64,000 nt of DNA from CAKVLS01 sp045534265 (GTDB taxonomy: Bacteria > Bacillota > Clostridia > Christensenellales > UBA1242). Position numbers and translations under genes: made by a program. Below the pieces are notes generated by a model, which ran no database searches, had not been told where the DNA came from, and saw only the letters and a program-made list of their open reading frames with translations. Positions 6,978 through 15,871 of this stretch are shown here, piece by piece. Within the stretch, counting starts at the first letter, position 1; each line of letters opens with the position of its first letter. The stretch covers positions 1-64,000 of the forward strand of contig JAZSJH010000002.1 in NCBI GenBank assembly GCA_045534265.1, given 5' to 3'.

Positions 6978-8474
6978 ATGGCAGAAAGCAATATTGGATT
7001 TGAAGAAAAAATATGGAAAGCAGCATGTGTGCTTCGTGGAAATATGGATGCAAGCGAATACAAACATGTTGTTTTGGGTTTAATCTTTTTAAAATATTTA
7101 AGCGATAGCTTTGAAACAAGATATAAAGAACTTGTTGCTGAAGGCGAAGGTTTTGAGGAAGACGTAGATGAATATACAAGAAAAGGAATCTTCTTTGTCC
7201 CTGAAAATGCAAGATGGAGTTATATCTCAAAATATGCACATGAGCCTATTATTGGAAAAGTTATTGATGAAGCAATGCAATCTATTGAAAAGTCTAATCA
7301 CAGATTAGATGGTATTTTGCCAGATAACCATTTTGGAAGACCAGAGCTTGATAAAAGAAGGCTTGGAGAAGTTGTTGATTTGTTTACAAATATTTCAATG
7401 GTAGATAGAAGTAAGGATTTACTAGGTAGAGTTTATGAGTATTGTTTATCAAAATTTGCTGAACAAGAAGGCAAGCTTGCTGGCGAATTCTATACTCCAA
7501 GTTGTATTGTTAAATTACTTGTTGAAATATTAAAACCTTTTAATGGAAGAATTTATGATCCTTGCTGTGGTTCTGGTGGAATGTTTGTTCAAAGTGTAAA
7601 ATTTATTGAAAACCATCAAGGAAGAATTAAAGATATTTCTGTATATGGACAAGATGCAAACCCAACAACAAGAAAACTTTGTGCAATGAACTTGGCTATT
7701 CGTGGTATTGAGGCAGATCTTGGCAAATATGCAGACGACACATTCTTTAATGATTTACATCCTCAATTAAAAGCAGACTATATTTTAGCAAACCCTCCAT
7801 TCAACCTTTCTGCTTGGGGCGGAGATAAACTTGTTAATGATAAAAGATGGGTTTATGGTGTACCACCAACAGGAAACGCAAACTTTGCTTGGCTTCAACA
7901 TATGATTCACCATCTTTCACCTAATGGAAAGATTGGTATGGTTCTTGCTAATGGCGCTCTTTCATCAAACACTGGTAACGAAGGAGAAATAAGAGCCAAA
8001 ATTATTAAAGCAGATTTGGTTGAAGCTATTGTTGCATTACCTTCTCAATTATTCTATACAACGGGAATCCCTGTTACTCTATGGTTCTTAAACAAAAATA
8101 AAAAACAAAAAGGCAAAATTCTTTTCATAGATGCTCGTGAAATGGGAACTATGGAAACCAGAAAACTTAGAGTGTTAACTGACGATGAGAACGGTGACAT
8201 TCAAAAAATAGCATCTACATTTAATGCATTTGAAAATAATAAAAATTATCAAGATATTAAAGGATATTGCAAAGTTGCAGCTTTAGAAGATGTAGAAAAA
8301 GAAGGATTTATTTTAACTCCAGGTAGATATGTTGGTGTTGCTGAAATTGAGCAAGATTCTGAACCATTTGAAACAAAGATGCCAAGATTAAAACAAGAAC
8401 TTTATGTAATGTTTGAAGAAAGTCATAAGCTAGAAGAAAATATAAAAGCACAATTGGAGAAATTAAGTAATTAA
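6978..8474 (+). CDS. hsdM: Type I restriction enzyme M subunit (adenine-N6 DNA methyltransferase)
   Basis: HsdM transfers a methyl group from S-adenosylmethionine to adenine in the sequence read by HsdS, protecting host DNA and forming the core of the restriction complex. An N-terminal HsdM helical bundle covers about residues 1-140. The SAM-binding motif I is DPCCGSGGMF near residue 194, and the catalytic motif IV is NPPFNLS near residue 272, the NPPF form expected for N6-adenine enzymes. Length (498) is normal. GAGG lies 7 bases before the ATG. It opens an operon with a PIN nuclease, hsdS, a beta flower protein and hsdR. No damage is seen, so it is probably active. Confidence 0.95.
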   Translation: MAESNIGFEEKIWKAACVLRGNMDASEYKHVVLGLIFLKYLSDSFETRYKELVAEGEGFEEDVDEYTRKGIFFVPENARWSYISKYAHEPIIGKVIDEAMQSIEKSNHRLDGILPDNHFGRPELDKRRLGEVVDLFTNISMVDRSKDLLGRVYEYCLSKFAEQEGKLAGEFYTPSCIVKLLVEILKPFNGRIYDPCCGSGGMFVQSVKFIENHQGRIKDISVYGQDANPTTRKLCAMNLAIRGIEADLGKYADDTFFNDLHPQLKADYILANPPFNLSAWGGDKLVNDKRWVYGVPPTGNANFAWLQHMIHHLSPNGKIGMVLANGALSSNTGNEGEIRAKIIKADLVEAIVALPSQLFYTTGIPVTLWFLNKNKKQKGKILFIDAREMGTMETRKLRVLTDDENGDIQKIASTFNAFENNKNYQDIKGYCKVAALEDVEKEGFILTPGRYVGVAEIEQDSEPFETKMPRLKQELYVMFEESHKLEENIKAQLEKLSN

Positions 8475-8532
8475 TAAAGTTTCCTATTTTGATTCAAATA
8501 TTGCAATAGTTTGAAGTTTATAAGGAGAGCGT

Positions 8533-9453
8533 ATGATAAAAATATTCTTTGATACTAATGTTATTCGTGGACAAATGTTTTCGGACAGTGGCGGATACTC
8601 TTTAAGTGATTTTAAGTTTAGCAGAAACCTTTCAAAAGTTATTGACTTAATAGATGAAATGAATATTAAGAAAACTGTAAAACTTATAATTCCAGAAATT
8701 GTAATTAATGAAATTAGGCAACAAAAGATAGAAAGTTTCGAACAACATCAATTAGAATTTAAAAAATCATGTGAACTTTACAAGAATATATTTGGGGAAA
8801 ATATACAAATAAAATTCTCTCAATTGTCTAGCAAAGAGGATTATATAAAAAAATTAAATATATCTATTGATCAGTTTGTAAAAGCCAATAAAAAAGTTTT
8901 CGAAATAGTAAAACTAGATAAAAGTTTGGATTATATCGTTGGAAAAGCAATTAATAAAGAAATGATGTTTGTGTCAGCAAAAGGATTAAACAATAAAGAA
9001 TTTTCTGATGCAGGATTAAAAGATCATTTAATATTAGAAGTAATTATACAAGAATCAAATTTTAATGAAGATTTGATTATCTTATATAGTAAAGATACAG
9101 ATTTTGATAAAGCTTGTGAACACTACAATTTTAAAAGGATAGATAATGTTGATAGTTTAAAAAATTATATTTTAGAAAATTGCGCAGAAGCAAAAGAAAA
9201 AAGCATTATTAGAGAATTAAATTCCGACGACAATAAAATGAAAATCGCAGGATATTGTAAAGATCATAATAATCGATCTAAACTGACAGAAAGTTTGGTT
9301 GTTATCAAAATACTAAAAGAAGCTTGCTTAATTAATGAAGATCTGAATGAAATGCAAATCAAAATTGAGTGTAAATTATCAAATAAAAAATACATTTTAG
9401 AAATTACATTAGATTTAGAAGAAATGATTGTTATTGATGCAAAAGAGGTGTAA
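8533..9453 (+). CDS. PIN-domain nuclease embedded in the type I RM operon
   Basis: This 306-residue protein starts with FFDTNVIRG, the first PIN motif, with metal-binding Asp7. Further acidic residues in the expected places are Glu60 in INEIRQQK, Asp159 and Asp164 in the FSDAGLKDH stretch, and Asp188/Asp190 in YSKDTDFDKA. The pattern fits the DUF4935-type (larger, stand-alone) PIN ribonucleases rather than the short VapC toxins. Residues after about 215 form an extra C-terminal region of unknown role. GGAG precedes the ATG, and its stop is directly followed by the hsdS start, so the two are co-translated. No antitoxin-like gene accompanies it. It may act as an abortive-infection RNase sensing failure of restriction; that is inference. 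Confidence 0.8.
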   Translation: MIKIFFDTNVIRGQMFSDSGGYSLSDFKFSRNLSKVIDLIDEMNIKKTVKLIIPEIVINEIRQQKIESFEQHQLEFKKSCELYKNIFGENIQIKFSQLSSKEDYIKKLNISIDQFVKANKKVFEIVKLDKSLDYIVGKAINKEMMFVSAKGLNNKEFSDAGLKDHLILEVIIQESNFNEDLIILYSKDTDFDKACEHYNFKRIDNVDSLKNYILENCAEAKEKSIIRELNSDDNKMKIAGYCKDHNNRSKLTESLVVIKILKEACLINEDLNEMQIKIECKLSNKKYILEITLDLEEMIVIDAKEV

Positions 9454-10599
9454 ATGTTTAAAAATTCAAGAAAGTTAAAACTAGGTGAAATTTGTTCTTT
9501 TTCTACAGGTGATGGGATAAAAAGTAATGGTGGCTTATATCCAATTTATGGTGGCAATGGAATTATGGGTTATACTGATGATTCCAATAATAGTAATTGC
9601 ATAATTATTGGTCGTGTTGGAGCTTATTGTGGTAATGTGTATTATGAAAAAGGTAAATGTTGGATTACTGATAATGCAATTACTTTAGCCTCTAATGAAC
9701 ACATAAAATTTTTATACTATTTGCTAAAAACATTAAATTTGCCAGCCAGAAGAATTGGAACAAGCCAACCATTGATAACTCAAACAATACTAAAAAATAT
9801 AGATATAACATTGCCAGACATTGAAGAACAAAAAGCGATTGCTGATGTGTTAAGCTCTTTTGATGATAAAATTGAATTAAATAATAAAATTATTAAAAAT
9901 CTTGAAGAACAAGCACAAAGTTTATATAAACACTGGTTTGTTGATTTTGAATTCCCAAATGAAGAATGTAAACCATATAAATCAAGTGGTGGAAAATTTA
10001 AAGAATCTGAACTTGGATTAATTCCTGAATCCTGGATGTTTTCTCCCCTTGCAAATTTTGTTAAAAAAAATAACAAGAAATTTAATAATATGCATGAATG
10101 GGAAAACTTAGATGTTATAGATTTATCAGTAATGCCTCAATTTAGTGTTAATATAAGTGAATTTAGTAAAGGTTCCGATTTTACTACCAATATTTATAAA
10201 CTTGAAGAATATGATTTGTTATTTGGATCTATTCGAAGTTATTTCGGCAAGGCGGGTTTCTCTCCTATTTGCGGCGGTGTTACAGGCACGGTACATTCGT
10301 TCAAACCTATTAATAAAGATTATTATTCGTTTTTATTAGAATCAATCACCAATAAGGGATTTATAGAAAAAACAGTCAAATTGTCTTCTGGCACAAAAAT
10401 GCCAATAATTAATTGGGATACATTTAGCAATATTGCATTAGTAGTATCAAAAGACGGAATTATAGAAAGAAAATTTAATGATGTTATAAAACATAATATT
10501 GAGAAAATAAAAACAATTATTTTAGAAAACAAAAAACTTGAAGAGACAAGAGATTATCTATTGCAAAAGCTAATGAGTGGAGAAATTAAAATAAAATAA
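9454..10599 (+). CDS. hsdS: Type I restriction enzyme specificity subunit
   Basis: HsdS reads the bipartite DNA target and holds two HsdM subunits. The first target-recognition domain covers about residues 1-125. It ends in the conserved LPDIEEQKAIADVLSSFDD helix with the LEEQAQSLYKHWFVDFEFP spacer. The second recognition domain covers about residues 185-340 and is followed by the repeat helix LEETRDYLLQKLMSGEI. At 381 residues it is within the normal range. The ATG abuts the PIN gene stop, with GAGGTG seven bases upstream. Both domains look intact. The target sequence cannot be predicted from this text. Confidence 0.93.
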   Translation: MFKNSRKLKLGEICSFSTGDGIKSNGGLYPIYGGNGIMGYTDDSNNSNCIIIGRVGAYCGNVYYEKGKCWITDNAITLASNEHIKFLYYLLKTLNLPARRIGTSQPLITQTILKNIDITLPDIEEQKAIADVLSSFDDKIELNNKIIKNLEEQAQSLYKHWFVDFEFPNEECKPYKSSGGKFKESELGLIPESWMFSPLANFVKKNNKKFNNMHEWENLDVIDLSVMPQFSVNISEFSKGSDFTTNIYKLEEYDLLFGSIRSYFGKAGFSPICGGVTGTVHSFKPINKDYYSFLLESITNKGFIEKTVKLSSGTKMPIINWDTFSNIALVVSKDGIIERKFNDVIKHNIEKIKTIILENKKLEETRDYLLQKLMSGEIKIK

Positions 10600-10609
10600 A
10601 AGGTGTTAT

Positions 10610-10972
10610 ATGAAAAACGAAATAATATTTTACAATATGTATGGAAAACCAATTGCATATGTTGAGGACGATGAAACAATATTTCTATTTAATGGTAAAG
10701 CTGTAGCGTATATATATGACAATTCTGTATATAGTTTTAACGGATGTTTTTTAGGATGGTTCGAAAACGGTTGGATTATTGCAAGAAATGGCGAATATGT
10801 ATTTTATACCGAGAATTCTTTGGGTGGGTTAATGCGTCCAATAAAACAGATAAAACCAATAAAAAGCATTAAACAACTAAAACCAATAAAATCAATTAGG
10901 CAAATAACCCCCATAAAACCTATTAATTCATTAAGTTGGTATAAAATTTTTGATGAATCGTTTTTTGACTAA
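10610..10972 (+). CDS. 4-fold beta flower protein (120 aa)
   Basis: The first 80 residues contain four short repeated beta units of the type YMYGKPIAYVEDDETIFLFNG, then AVAYIYDNSVYSFNG, FLGWFENGWI and EYVFYTENSLGGL. This is the pattern of the 4-fold beta flower family, small proteins often found close to defence genes. The tail from about residue 83 is a run of Pro-Ile-Lys units (IKPIKSIKQLKPIKSI and similar), also typical. AGGTG lies before the ATG. It sits between hsdS and hsdR in one operon with very short gaps. Its molecular role is unknown; the cup-like fold suggests ligand binding. Confidence 0.75.
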   Translation: MKNEIIFYNMYGKPIAYVEDDETIFLFNGKAVAYIYDNSVYSFNGCFLGWFENGWIIARNGEYVFYTENSLGGLMRPIKQIKPIKSIKQLKPIKSIRQITPIKPINSLSWYKIFDESFFD

Positions 10973-10995
10973 AAGTGTATTTAAGGAGAAAACAA

Positions 10996-13900
10996 ATGAG
11001 CATAACATTTAATGAAGAAAGTTTTGAACAAGCATTAATTGAACTATTTCAAAGAAATTTGAAATATGATTTTTGCTGTGGCTATGATATTGAAAGAGAT
11101 TATACTGAGCCATTACTTTTAGATAATGTTTTTTCTGCTTTAACAAAAATTAATAAAGGTCTGCCTAGAGTTGCAATTGAAGAGGCAGTTAAGAAGATTA
11201 AATCAATTAAAGGCAAAGATTTGGTATCTAATAATGAACTTTTTATGAACTATCTTCAAAATGGTGTTGAAGTTAAATTTTCTGATAATGGAAAAATTAA
11301 AACTGATATTGTTAACCTAGTTGATTACTCCACTCAAGGAGTAGTTAACAATGAGTTCTTAATTGTTAATCAATACTCAATGCTTCAAAACGATATTACT
11401 AAACGCCCTGATATTATTGTTTTCTTAAACGGATTCCCTATTGTTGTTATTGAACTTAAAAGTTGTAGCAGAGAGCAAACAGATAGTTCTCATGCCTTTA
11501 GACAAATTAAAAATTATCAACATGATATTTCTAATTTATTTACATATAACTGCTTCAATATTGTTTCAGATATGACAAACTCAAAGCTTGGAACAATTAC
11601 TGCTGATGAAGATAGATATATGGAATGGAAAAGCAAATCTGGTGATTATGAAGAAACCAAGTACTCTAACTTTACCACATTGTTTGAAGGTGTTTTTGCA
11701 AAAGATAGATTATTAAATATTATTAAAAACTTTATGCTATTTAGCAAAGGCGACAAAAAGATAAAAATTGTTTCAGCTTATCATCAATATTTTGCTGTTA
11801 ATAAAGCTGTTGAAAGAACATTACAAGCAGTAGAAAATAATGGAAAAGCTGGTGTTGTTTGGCATACCCAAGGAAGTGGAAAAAGTTACTCAATGGTATT
11901 TTATTCTCACCTGCTTGATCACTATGCCGATAATCCAACAATTGTAGTGTTGACAGACAGAAACGACCTTGATGGTCAATTATATGAAACATTTAGTAAG
12001 TGTAAAGACTTTTTAAGACAAACCCCTGTTCAAGCAGATTCTAGAGCTGGTCTTAAAAAACTATTAAAAGACCGTGTTGCTGGTGGAATTATTTTCACAA
12101 CAATGCAAAAATTTGCAGAAAGTGATGATGCATTAAGTGATAGAAAAAATATTATTGTAATGGCCGACGAGGCACATAGAAGTCAATATGGTTTAAATGA
12201 AAAAATTGATCAAAAGACCGGAAAAATAAATGTAGGCTATGCAAGAATGGTTAGAAATAGCTTACCAAATGCTACTTTTATTGGCTTTACAGGAACACCA
12301 ATTGATACAAAAGATAAGTCAACTCAAGAAATATTTGGTTCTTATATAGATATTTACGACATTACTCAAGCAGTAATGGATAAAGCAACAAAACCAATTT
12401 ATTATGAGAGCCGTGTAGTTAAGTTATCTTTAGACGACAAAGTTTTAAAACAAATTGATGAAGCCTATGCAGAAATGGCTCCTAATGCTGAAGAATATCA
12501 GATTGAAAAGAGCAAAAAAGATTTAGCAAAGCTCGAAGAGATATTATCTACAGAAAAAACTATTTCTACGCTTGTTAAAGACATTGTTACACACTATTCA
12601 GATAACAGAAGTCAAATATTATCTGGTAAAGCAATGATAGTTGCATATTCTAGACCAATTGCTATAAAGATTTGGCAAGAGATAATGGCTAAATATCCAC
12701 AGATGAAAGGTAAGGTTAAAGTTGTTATGACAAGTGACAATAACGATCCTGAATCGTGGAGAAAAGTTGATGGAGTAAATCAAAATAAGAAAGACTTAGA
12801 AAAAGAATTTAAAGACGATGAAAGCAACTTTAAGATTGCAATAGTTGTTGATATGTGGCTTACTGGTTTTGACCTTCCATCACTACACACAATGTATGTG
12901 TTTAAACCAATGAAAGATCATAACTTGATGCAAGCAATTGCAAGGGTTAACAGAGTATTTAAGGACAAAGAAGGCGGACTTATTGTTGACTATATTGGAA
13001 TTGCACAAGCATTGAAAAAAGCAATGAAACAATATACAGTAAGAGACCAAAAGAACTTTGCTGAAAATGATATTTCTAAAAAAGCTCTACCATTATTCCA
13101 AGAAAAGCTTTCAATATGTAGGGACTTTATGTATGGTTTTGATTATTCAAAGTTTATTAAAGGAACAAATCTTGATCGTGCTAATTTAATTGTAGGCGGA
13201 ATTAATCATATTTTAAGAGATGAAGAAGATAAAAAAATATTTTTAAAGGAATCTCTTGCTTTACACCAAGCAGAAAGTTTGTGTATGAGTTTAATTGATT
13301 ATGAGACAAGACTTGAGGCTGCTTTTATGGAAAGTGTAAGAGTTGCTATTACAAGAATTAATCAAAGCAGAAAACTAAGTTTAAAAGAGATAAATGAAAG
13401 AATTTCTGAATTATTACGACACACAATTCAAACAAGTGAAGTTATAGATATTTTTGCAGATGCAAAGCTAGAATTTTCAATTTTTGATGATAAATATCTT
13501 GCAAGTTTACAAAGAATGAAAGAAAAGAATGTTGCAGTTGAAATTTTAGCTAGACTCCTTAATGATGAATTAAAGTTATTTGAAAGAACCAACCTTGTAC
13601 AAAGCGAATTGTTTAGTGAAAAGATTCGCAGAATTATGCTTGCATACAACAACGGACAAATCAACAATATTGAAGTTCTTGATGAGCTTATAAAACTTGC
13701 TCAGGAAATTAAAGAAGTAGAAGATGCAGGTCAAAAACTAGGATTAAATAAAGAAGAAAAAGCTTTCTACGATGCACTGCTTAAACCTCAAGCATTGAAA
13801 GATTATTATGAAGATAAAAATGAAGATCTTATTGCAATAGTTAGAGAATTAACAGATATGTTAAACAAAAACAAAACTATTGACTGGCAAAAAAGAGAAA

Positions 13901-14028
13901 CAGCAAGAGCGGATATGAGAAGTTTGGTAAAAAGACTTCTTAAGAAATACAACTACCCACCTAGAGAAAGAGATGAAGCTTTACAATATGTAATGGCTCA
14001 ATGTGAAAGATGGGCAGATAATATTTAA
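10996..14028 (+). CDS. hsdR: Type I restriction enzyme R subunit (helicase-nuclease)
   Basis: HsdR translocates and cuts unmethylated DNA as part of the HsdR2M2S1 complex. The start at 10996 is chosen because AAGGAG lies eight bases upstream; an in-frame ATG 21 bases earlier lacks this. The N-terminal PD-(D/E)xK nuclease shows RPDIIVFLNGFPIVVIELKS. The SF2 motor has Walker A HTQGSGKSYSM near residue 300, the DEAH box ADEAHRSQYG, motif III FTGTPI, and the later helicase motifs WLTGFDLPS and QAIARVNRVF. A helical C-terminal region of roughly 280 residues that docks to HsdM closes the protein. Length (1010) and all motifs are intact, so the whole system looks functional. Confidence 0.95.
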   Translation: MSITFNEESFEQALIELFQRNLKYDFCCGYDIERDYTEPLLLDNVFSALTKINKGLPRVAIEEAVKKIKSIKGKDLVSNNELFMNYLQNGVEVKFSDNGKIKTDIVNLVDYSTQGVVNNEFLIVNQYSMLQNDITKRPDIIVFLNGFPIVVIELKSCSREQTDSSHAFRQIKNYQHDISNLFTYNCFNIVSDMTNSKLGTITADEDRYMEWKSKSGDYEETKYSNFTTLFEGVFAKDRLLNIIKNFMLFSKGDKKIKIVSAYHQYFAVNKAVERTLQAVENNGKAGVVWHTQGSGKSYSMVFYSHLLDHYADNPTIVVLTDRNDLDGQLYETFSKCKDFLRQTPVQADSRAGLKKLLKDRVAGGIIFTTMQKFAESDDALSDRKNIIVMADEAHRSQYGLNEKIDQKTGKINVGYARMVRNSLPNATFIGFTGTPIDTKDKSTQEIFGSYIDIYDITQAVMDKATKPIYYESRVVKLSLDDKVLKQIDEAYAEMAPNAEEYQIEKSKKDLAKLEEILSTEKTISTLVKDIVTHYSDNRSQILSGKAMIVAYSRPIAIKIWQEIMAKYPQMKGKVKVVMTSDNNDPESWRKVDGVNQNKKDLEKEFKDDESNFKIAIVVDMWLTGFDLPSLHTMYVFKPMKDHNLMQAIARVNRVFKDKEGGLIVDYIGIAQALKKAMKQYTVRDQKNFAENDISKKALPLFQEKLSICRDFMYGFDYSKFIKGTNLDRANLIVGGINHILRDEEDKKIFLKESLALHQAESLCMSLIDYETRLEAAFMESVRVAITRINQSRKLSLKEINERISELLRHTIQTSEVIDIFADAKLEFSIFDDKYLASLQRMKEKNVAVEILARLLNDELKLFERTNLVQSELFSEKIRRIMLAYNNGQINNIEVLDELIKLAQEIKEVEDAGQKLGLNKEEKAFYDALLKPQALKDYYEDKNEDLIAIVRELTDMLNKNKTIDWQKRETARADMRSLVKRLLKKYNYPPRERDEALQYVMAQCERWADNI

Positions 14029-14033
14029 TTGTT

Positions 14034-14065
14034 AAAGAACAGATAAATTATCTGTTCTTTTTTAG
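14034..14065 (+). terminator. Terminator of the restriction-modification operon
   Basis: A perfect 27-base palindrome (14034-14060, AAAGAACAGATAA and its complement around one A) is followed by a T run. Confidence 0.85.
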
Positions 14066-14197
14066 TGTAACCCGTAAATTATAATTTTATTTTAACGGAA
14101 ATTTTTGTGTTATCTTATATATATAAGACAAAAAATTTTAGTGTAATAGTGTAATTAGTGTCATTTTCTGACGCTATTACACTAATGACACTAATTA
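14064..14197. repeat. Cluster of AGTGTAAT-type repeats with two interleaved inverted repeats
   Basis: AGTGTAA occurs at 14064; AGTGTAAT at 14140 and 14148; AGTGTCAT at 14157. Opposite copies lie at 14174-14184 and 14184-14197. TAGTGTAATAG (14139-14149) pairs with 14174-14184, and TAATTAGTGTCATT (14152-14165) pairs with 14184-14197, giving an interleaved 1-2-1'-2' order. An alternating CACGCGCGTGCGTGTG stretch follows at about 14203-14218. This fits a protein-binding array or a structured element. The remaining part of 14029-14432 holds no gene that I can support. Confidence 0.6.
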
Positions 14198-14362
14198 TTT
14201 ATCACGCGCGTGCGTGTGAGTGATTGTGAACTATATTGGCATTTTTTGTAACAAAAACATTCTACCTCTGTTATTTAAAGGCATTTGGAAAAAGTTTGAA
14301 ATCCTGTGAACACTTTTTGGGCAAAATTTGGGCAAAAAGCCGGTACAATAAAAGTGTAGGTT

Positions 14363-14389
14363 AAACAGAGGCATCGGGCTCTGTTTTTT
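14363..14389 (+). terminator. Orphan intrinsic terminator before the integrase fragment
   Basis: AAACAGAG (14363-14370), an 8-base loop and CTCTGTTT (14379-14386) are followed by T residues. No gene ends here, so it is probably left over from a deleted gene. Confidence 0.6.
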
Positions 14390-14432
14390 ATATTTCTTAA
14401 AATAAGAATACAAAAAGTTTTTGGGATAATAG

Positions 14433-14744
14433 GAAAAATATCTTGGCGATAGATGGGCCAATAAAGACAGTCTATTCTGTACAGACGATGGTAAGGATCT
14501 CTCACCTGGATTATTTAGAGTGTGGCTACAAAAAACACTGGCAAAGGTTGACTTGCCAAAAGTAACTCTCCACTCCCTAAGACACACCAACATAACATTA
14601 CAACTGGTAGCAGGAGTAGATATGAAAACAGTGTCTGCTCGTGCAGGACACTCAAAAGCATCAACCACAAGCGACTTCTACAGTCATTTCCTAAAGAACA
14701 GTGATATTCATGCCAGCGAAGTAATAAATAAAATATTTAAATAA
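14433..14744 (+). pseudogene. Tyrosine integrase, C-terminal fragment
   Basis: The open frame runs from just after a stop at 14430 and reads LGDRWANKDSLFCTDDGK, then FRVWLQKTLAKVDLPKVTLHSLRHT, then AGHSKASTTSDFYSHF. This is the end of the catalytic domain of a phage-type tyrosine recombinase with His and Arg in HSLRHT, His in AGH and the nucleophile Tyr in FYSHF. The first catalytic Arg, the core-binding domain and the arm-binding domain (roughly 280 residues) are missing, and there is no proper start or ribosome binding site; a GTG at 14520 opens only the last 74 residues. It is the remnant of the enzyme that probably inserted the island, or a nested one. Confidence 0.85.
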
Positions 14745-14787
14745 AACAACAAATATTTCAAATTATATTCCATTTTTACCTAAAATG

Positions 14788-14796
14788 TGCTATTAT
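14788..14796 (+). promoter_or_regulatory. Extended -10 promoter
   Basis: TGCTATTAT lies 22 bases before the ATG of the zinc-ribbon gene. Confidence 0.5.
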
Positions 14797-14818
14797 AGAT
14801 TAAGTATAGGAGTGATGT

Positions 14819-15646
14819 ATGGACAAAAGTAGGATTAATGAAATATGTAAATTTATATCAAATGGGGCTTTATATTCAAAAATACCAGTATCGATAGATG
14901 AAAAAATCGAAATCAATAATTATGCATCAAACTTTACTGGATTAGATTTATATTGCCCAGATTGTTGTGCAAATAAAACCTTTATTTATGGAACACACAG
15001 TACAAATGGAGACATGGGAAAATATCGACGAAATAAAGAGTCTACTGTTTATCATTCAAACATAGTATCAATTGTTTATAAATGTCCAAGCTGTGGTAAG
15101 AAAATTTTTGTTGAATTTTTATATTTAAATGATTATATTATGAAAATTGCTCAATATCCTGCCTTATGTGAAATAAGTAGAGATGAATTAAAAAAGTTTC
15201 AAAAAAATAGGTTGATTGATAAAGAATTTTTTAGTGAGATACAAAAAGCAGATATTTGTGCTGGGGAAAGTTATTTTGTTGCTGCATTTACATATATGAG
15301 GAGAGTATTTGAAAATCTAATTAAAAACATATTTAATATGAATCAACAAAAAATAGGGATAACTTATGAAGAGTATACAAAAAAGAAAACGGATCAAAAA
15401 ATCAAATTAATTAAAGATTATTTACCAATAGATGATGATGTGTATAACCCATTATTTAGTTTATTAAGTGAGGGTATTCATTCCTTAACAGAAGAGGAAT
15501 GTGCGGAGAATTATACATTATTAAAATCTGTACTATTAGAATTATTAGTCACATTCAAGGCAAAAAAAGAGCAAGAAGAGAGGAGAAAACAAATAAAAGA
15601 TTTACTTGCTGAAAGAAAATCACAAAGTAAAAAGACGACTAATTAA
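14819..15646 (+). CDS. Zinc-ribbon protein with DUF4145-like C-terminal half
   Basis: The 275-residue cytosolic protein has a zinc ribbon with Cys46/Cys49 (CPDC) and Cys89/Cys92 (CPSC). A helical region follows with AFTYMRRVFENLI around residue 160 and EGIHSLTEEEC around residue 230. An R...E...H pattern of this kind is found in DUF4145-type proteins, common companions of restriction and other defence genes and related to HEPN-like helical folds; this assignment is tentative. The C-terminus is a charged coiled segment. AGGAGTG lies before the ATG. It is monocistronic, is the last protein gene of the island and probably has a defence-linked role. Confidence 0.65.
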   Translation: MDKSRINEICKFISNGALYSKIPVSIDEKIEINNYASNFTGLDLYCPDCCANKTFIYGTHSTNGDMGKYRRNKESTVYHSNIVSIVYKCPSCGKKIFVEFLYLNDYIMKIAQYPALCEISRDELKKFQKNRLIDKEFFSEIQKADICAGESYFVAAFTYMRRVFENLIKNIFNMNQQKIGITYEEYTKKKTDQKIKLIKDYLPIDDDVYNPLFSLLSEGIHSLTEEECAENYTLLKSVLLELLVTFKAKKEQEERRKQIKDLLAERKSQSKKTTN

Positions 15647-15659
15647 AGCCGTCTTTTTT
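15629..15659 (+). terminator. Terminator overlapping the stop codon
   Basis: AAAAAGACG (15629-15637) pairs with CGTCTTTTT (15650-15658); the gene's stop codon lies in the loop. Confidence 0.75.
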
Positions 15660-15669
15660 CTTTGTAAAT

Positions 15670-15746
<77 letters not shown>

Positions 15747-15766
15747 ATATTTAGTTTTTTATTGGT

Positions 15767-15789
15767 TTTGGTGCACTTTGGGTGCAAAT
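15767..15789. repeat. GGTGCA repeats at right end of island
   Basis: TTTTGGTGCACTTTGGGTGCA, in the same orientation as the related pair at 5551-5590 inside the left end. Confidence 0.5.
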
Positions 15790-15871
15790 CGTGGTTGTGT
15801 TGATTTTGTAAGATTGTGAAATGTCCGTGTTTTAGGGATATGTAGCGCTTTTATTTTAGTACAAGTCGGTA

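Noticed and set aside
14231..14668. 145-codon frame on the minus strand opposite the integrase fragment
   Set aside because: It is antisense to the clearly recognisable recombinase motifs, crosses a terminator and has no ribosome binding site or domain.
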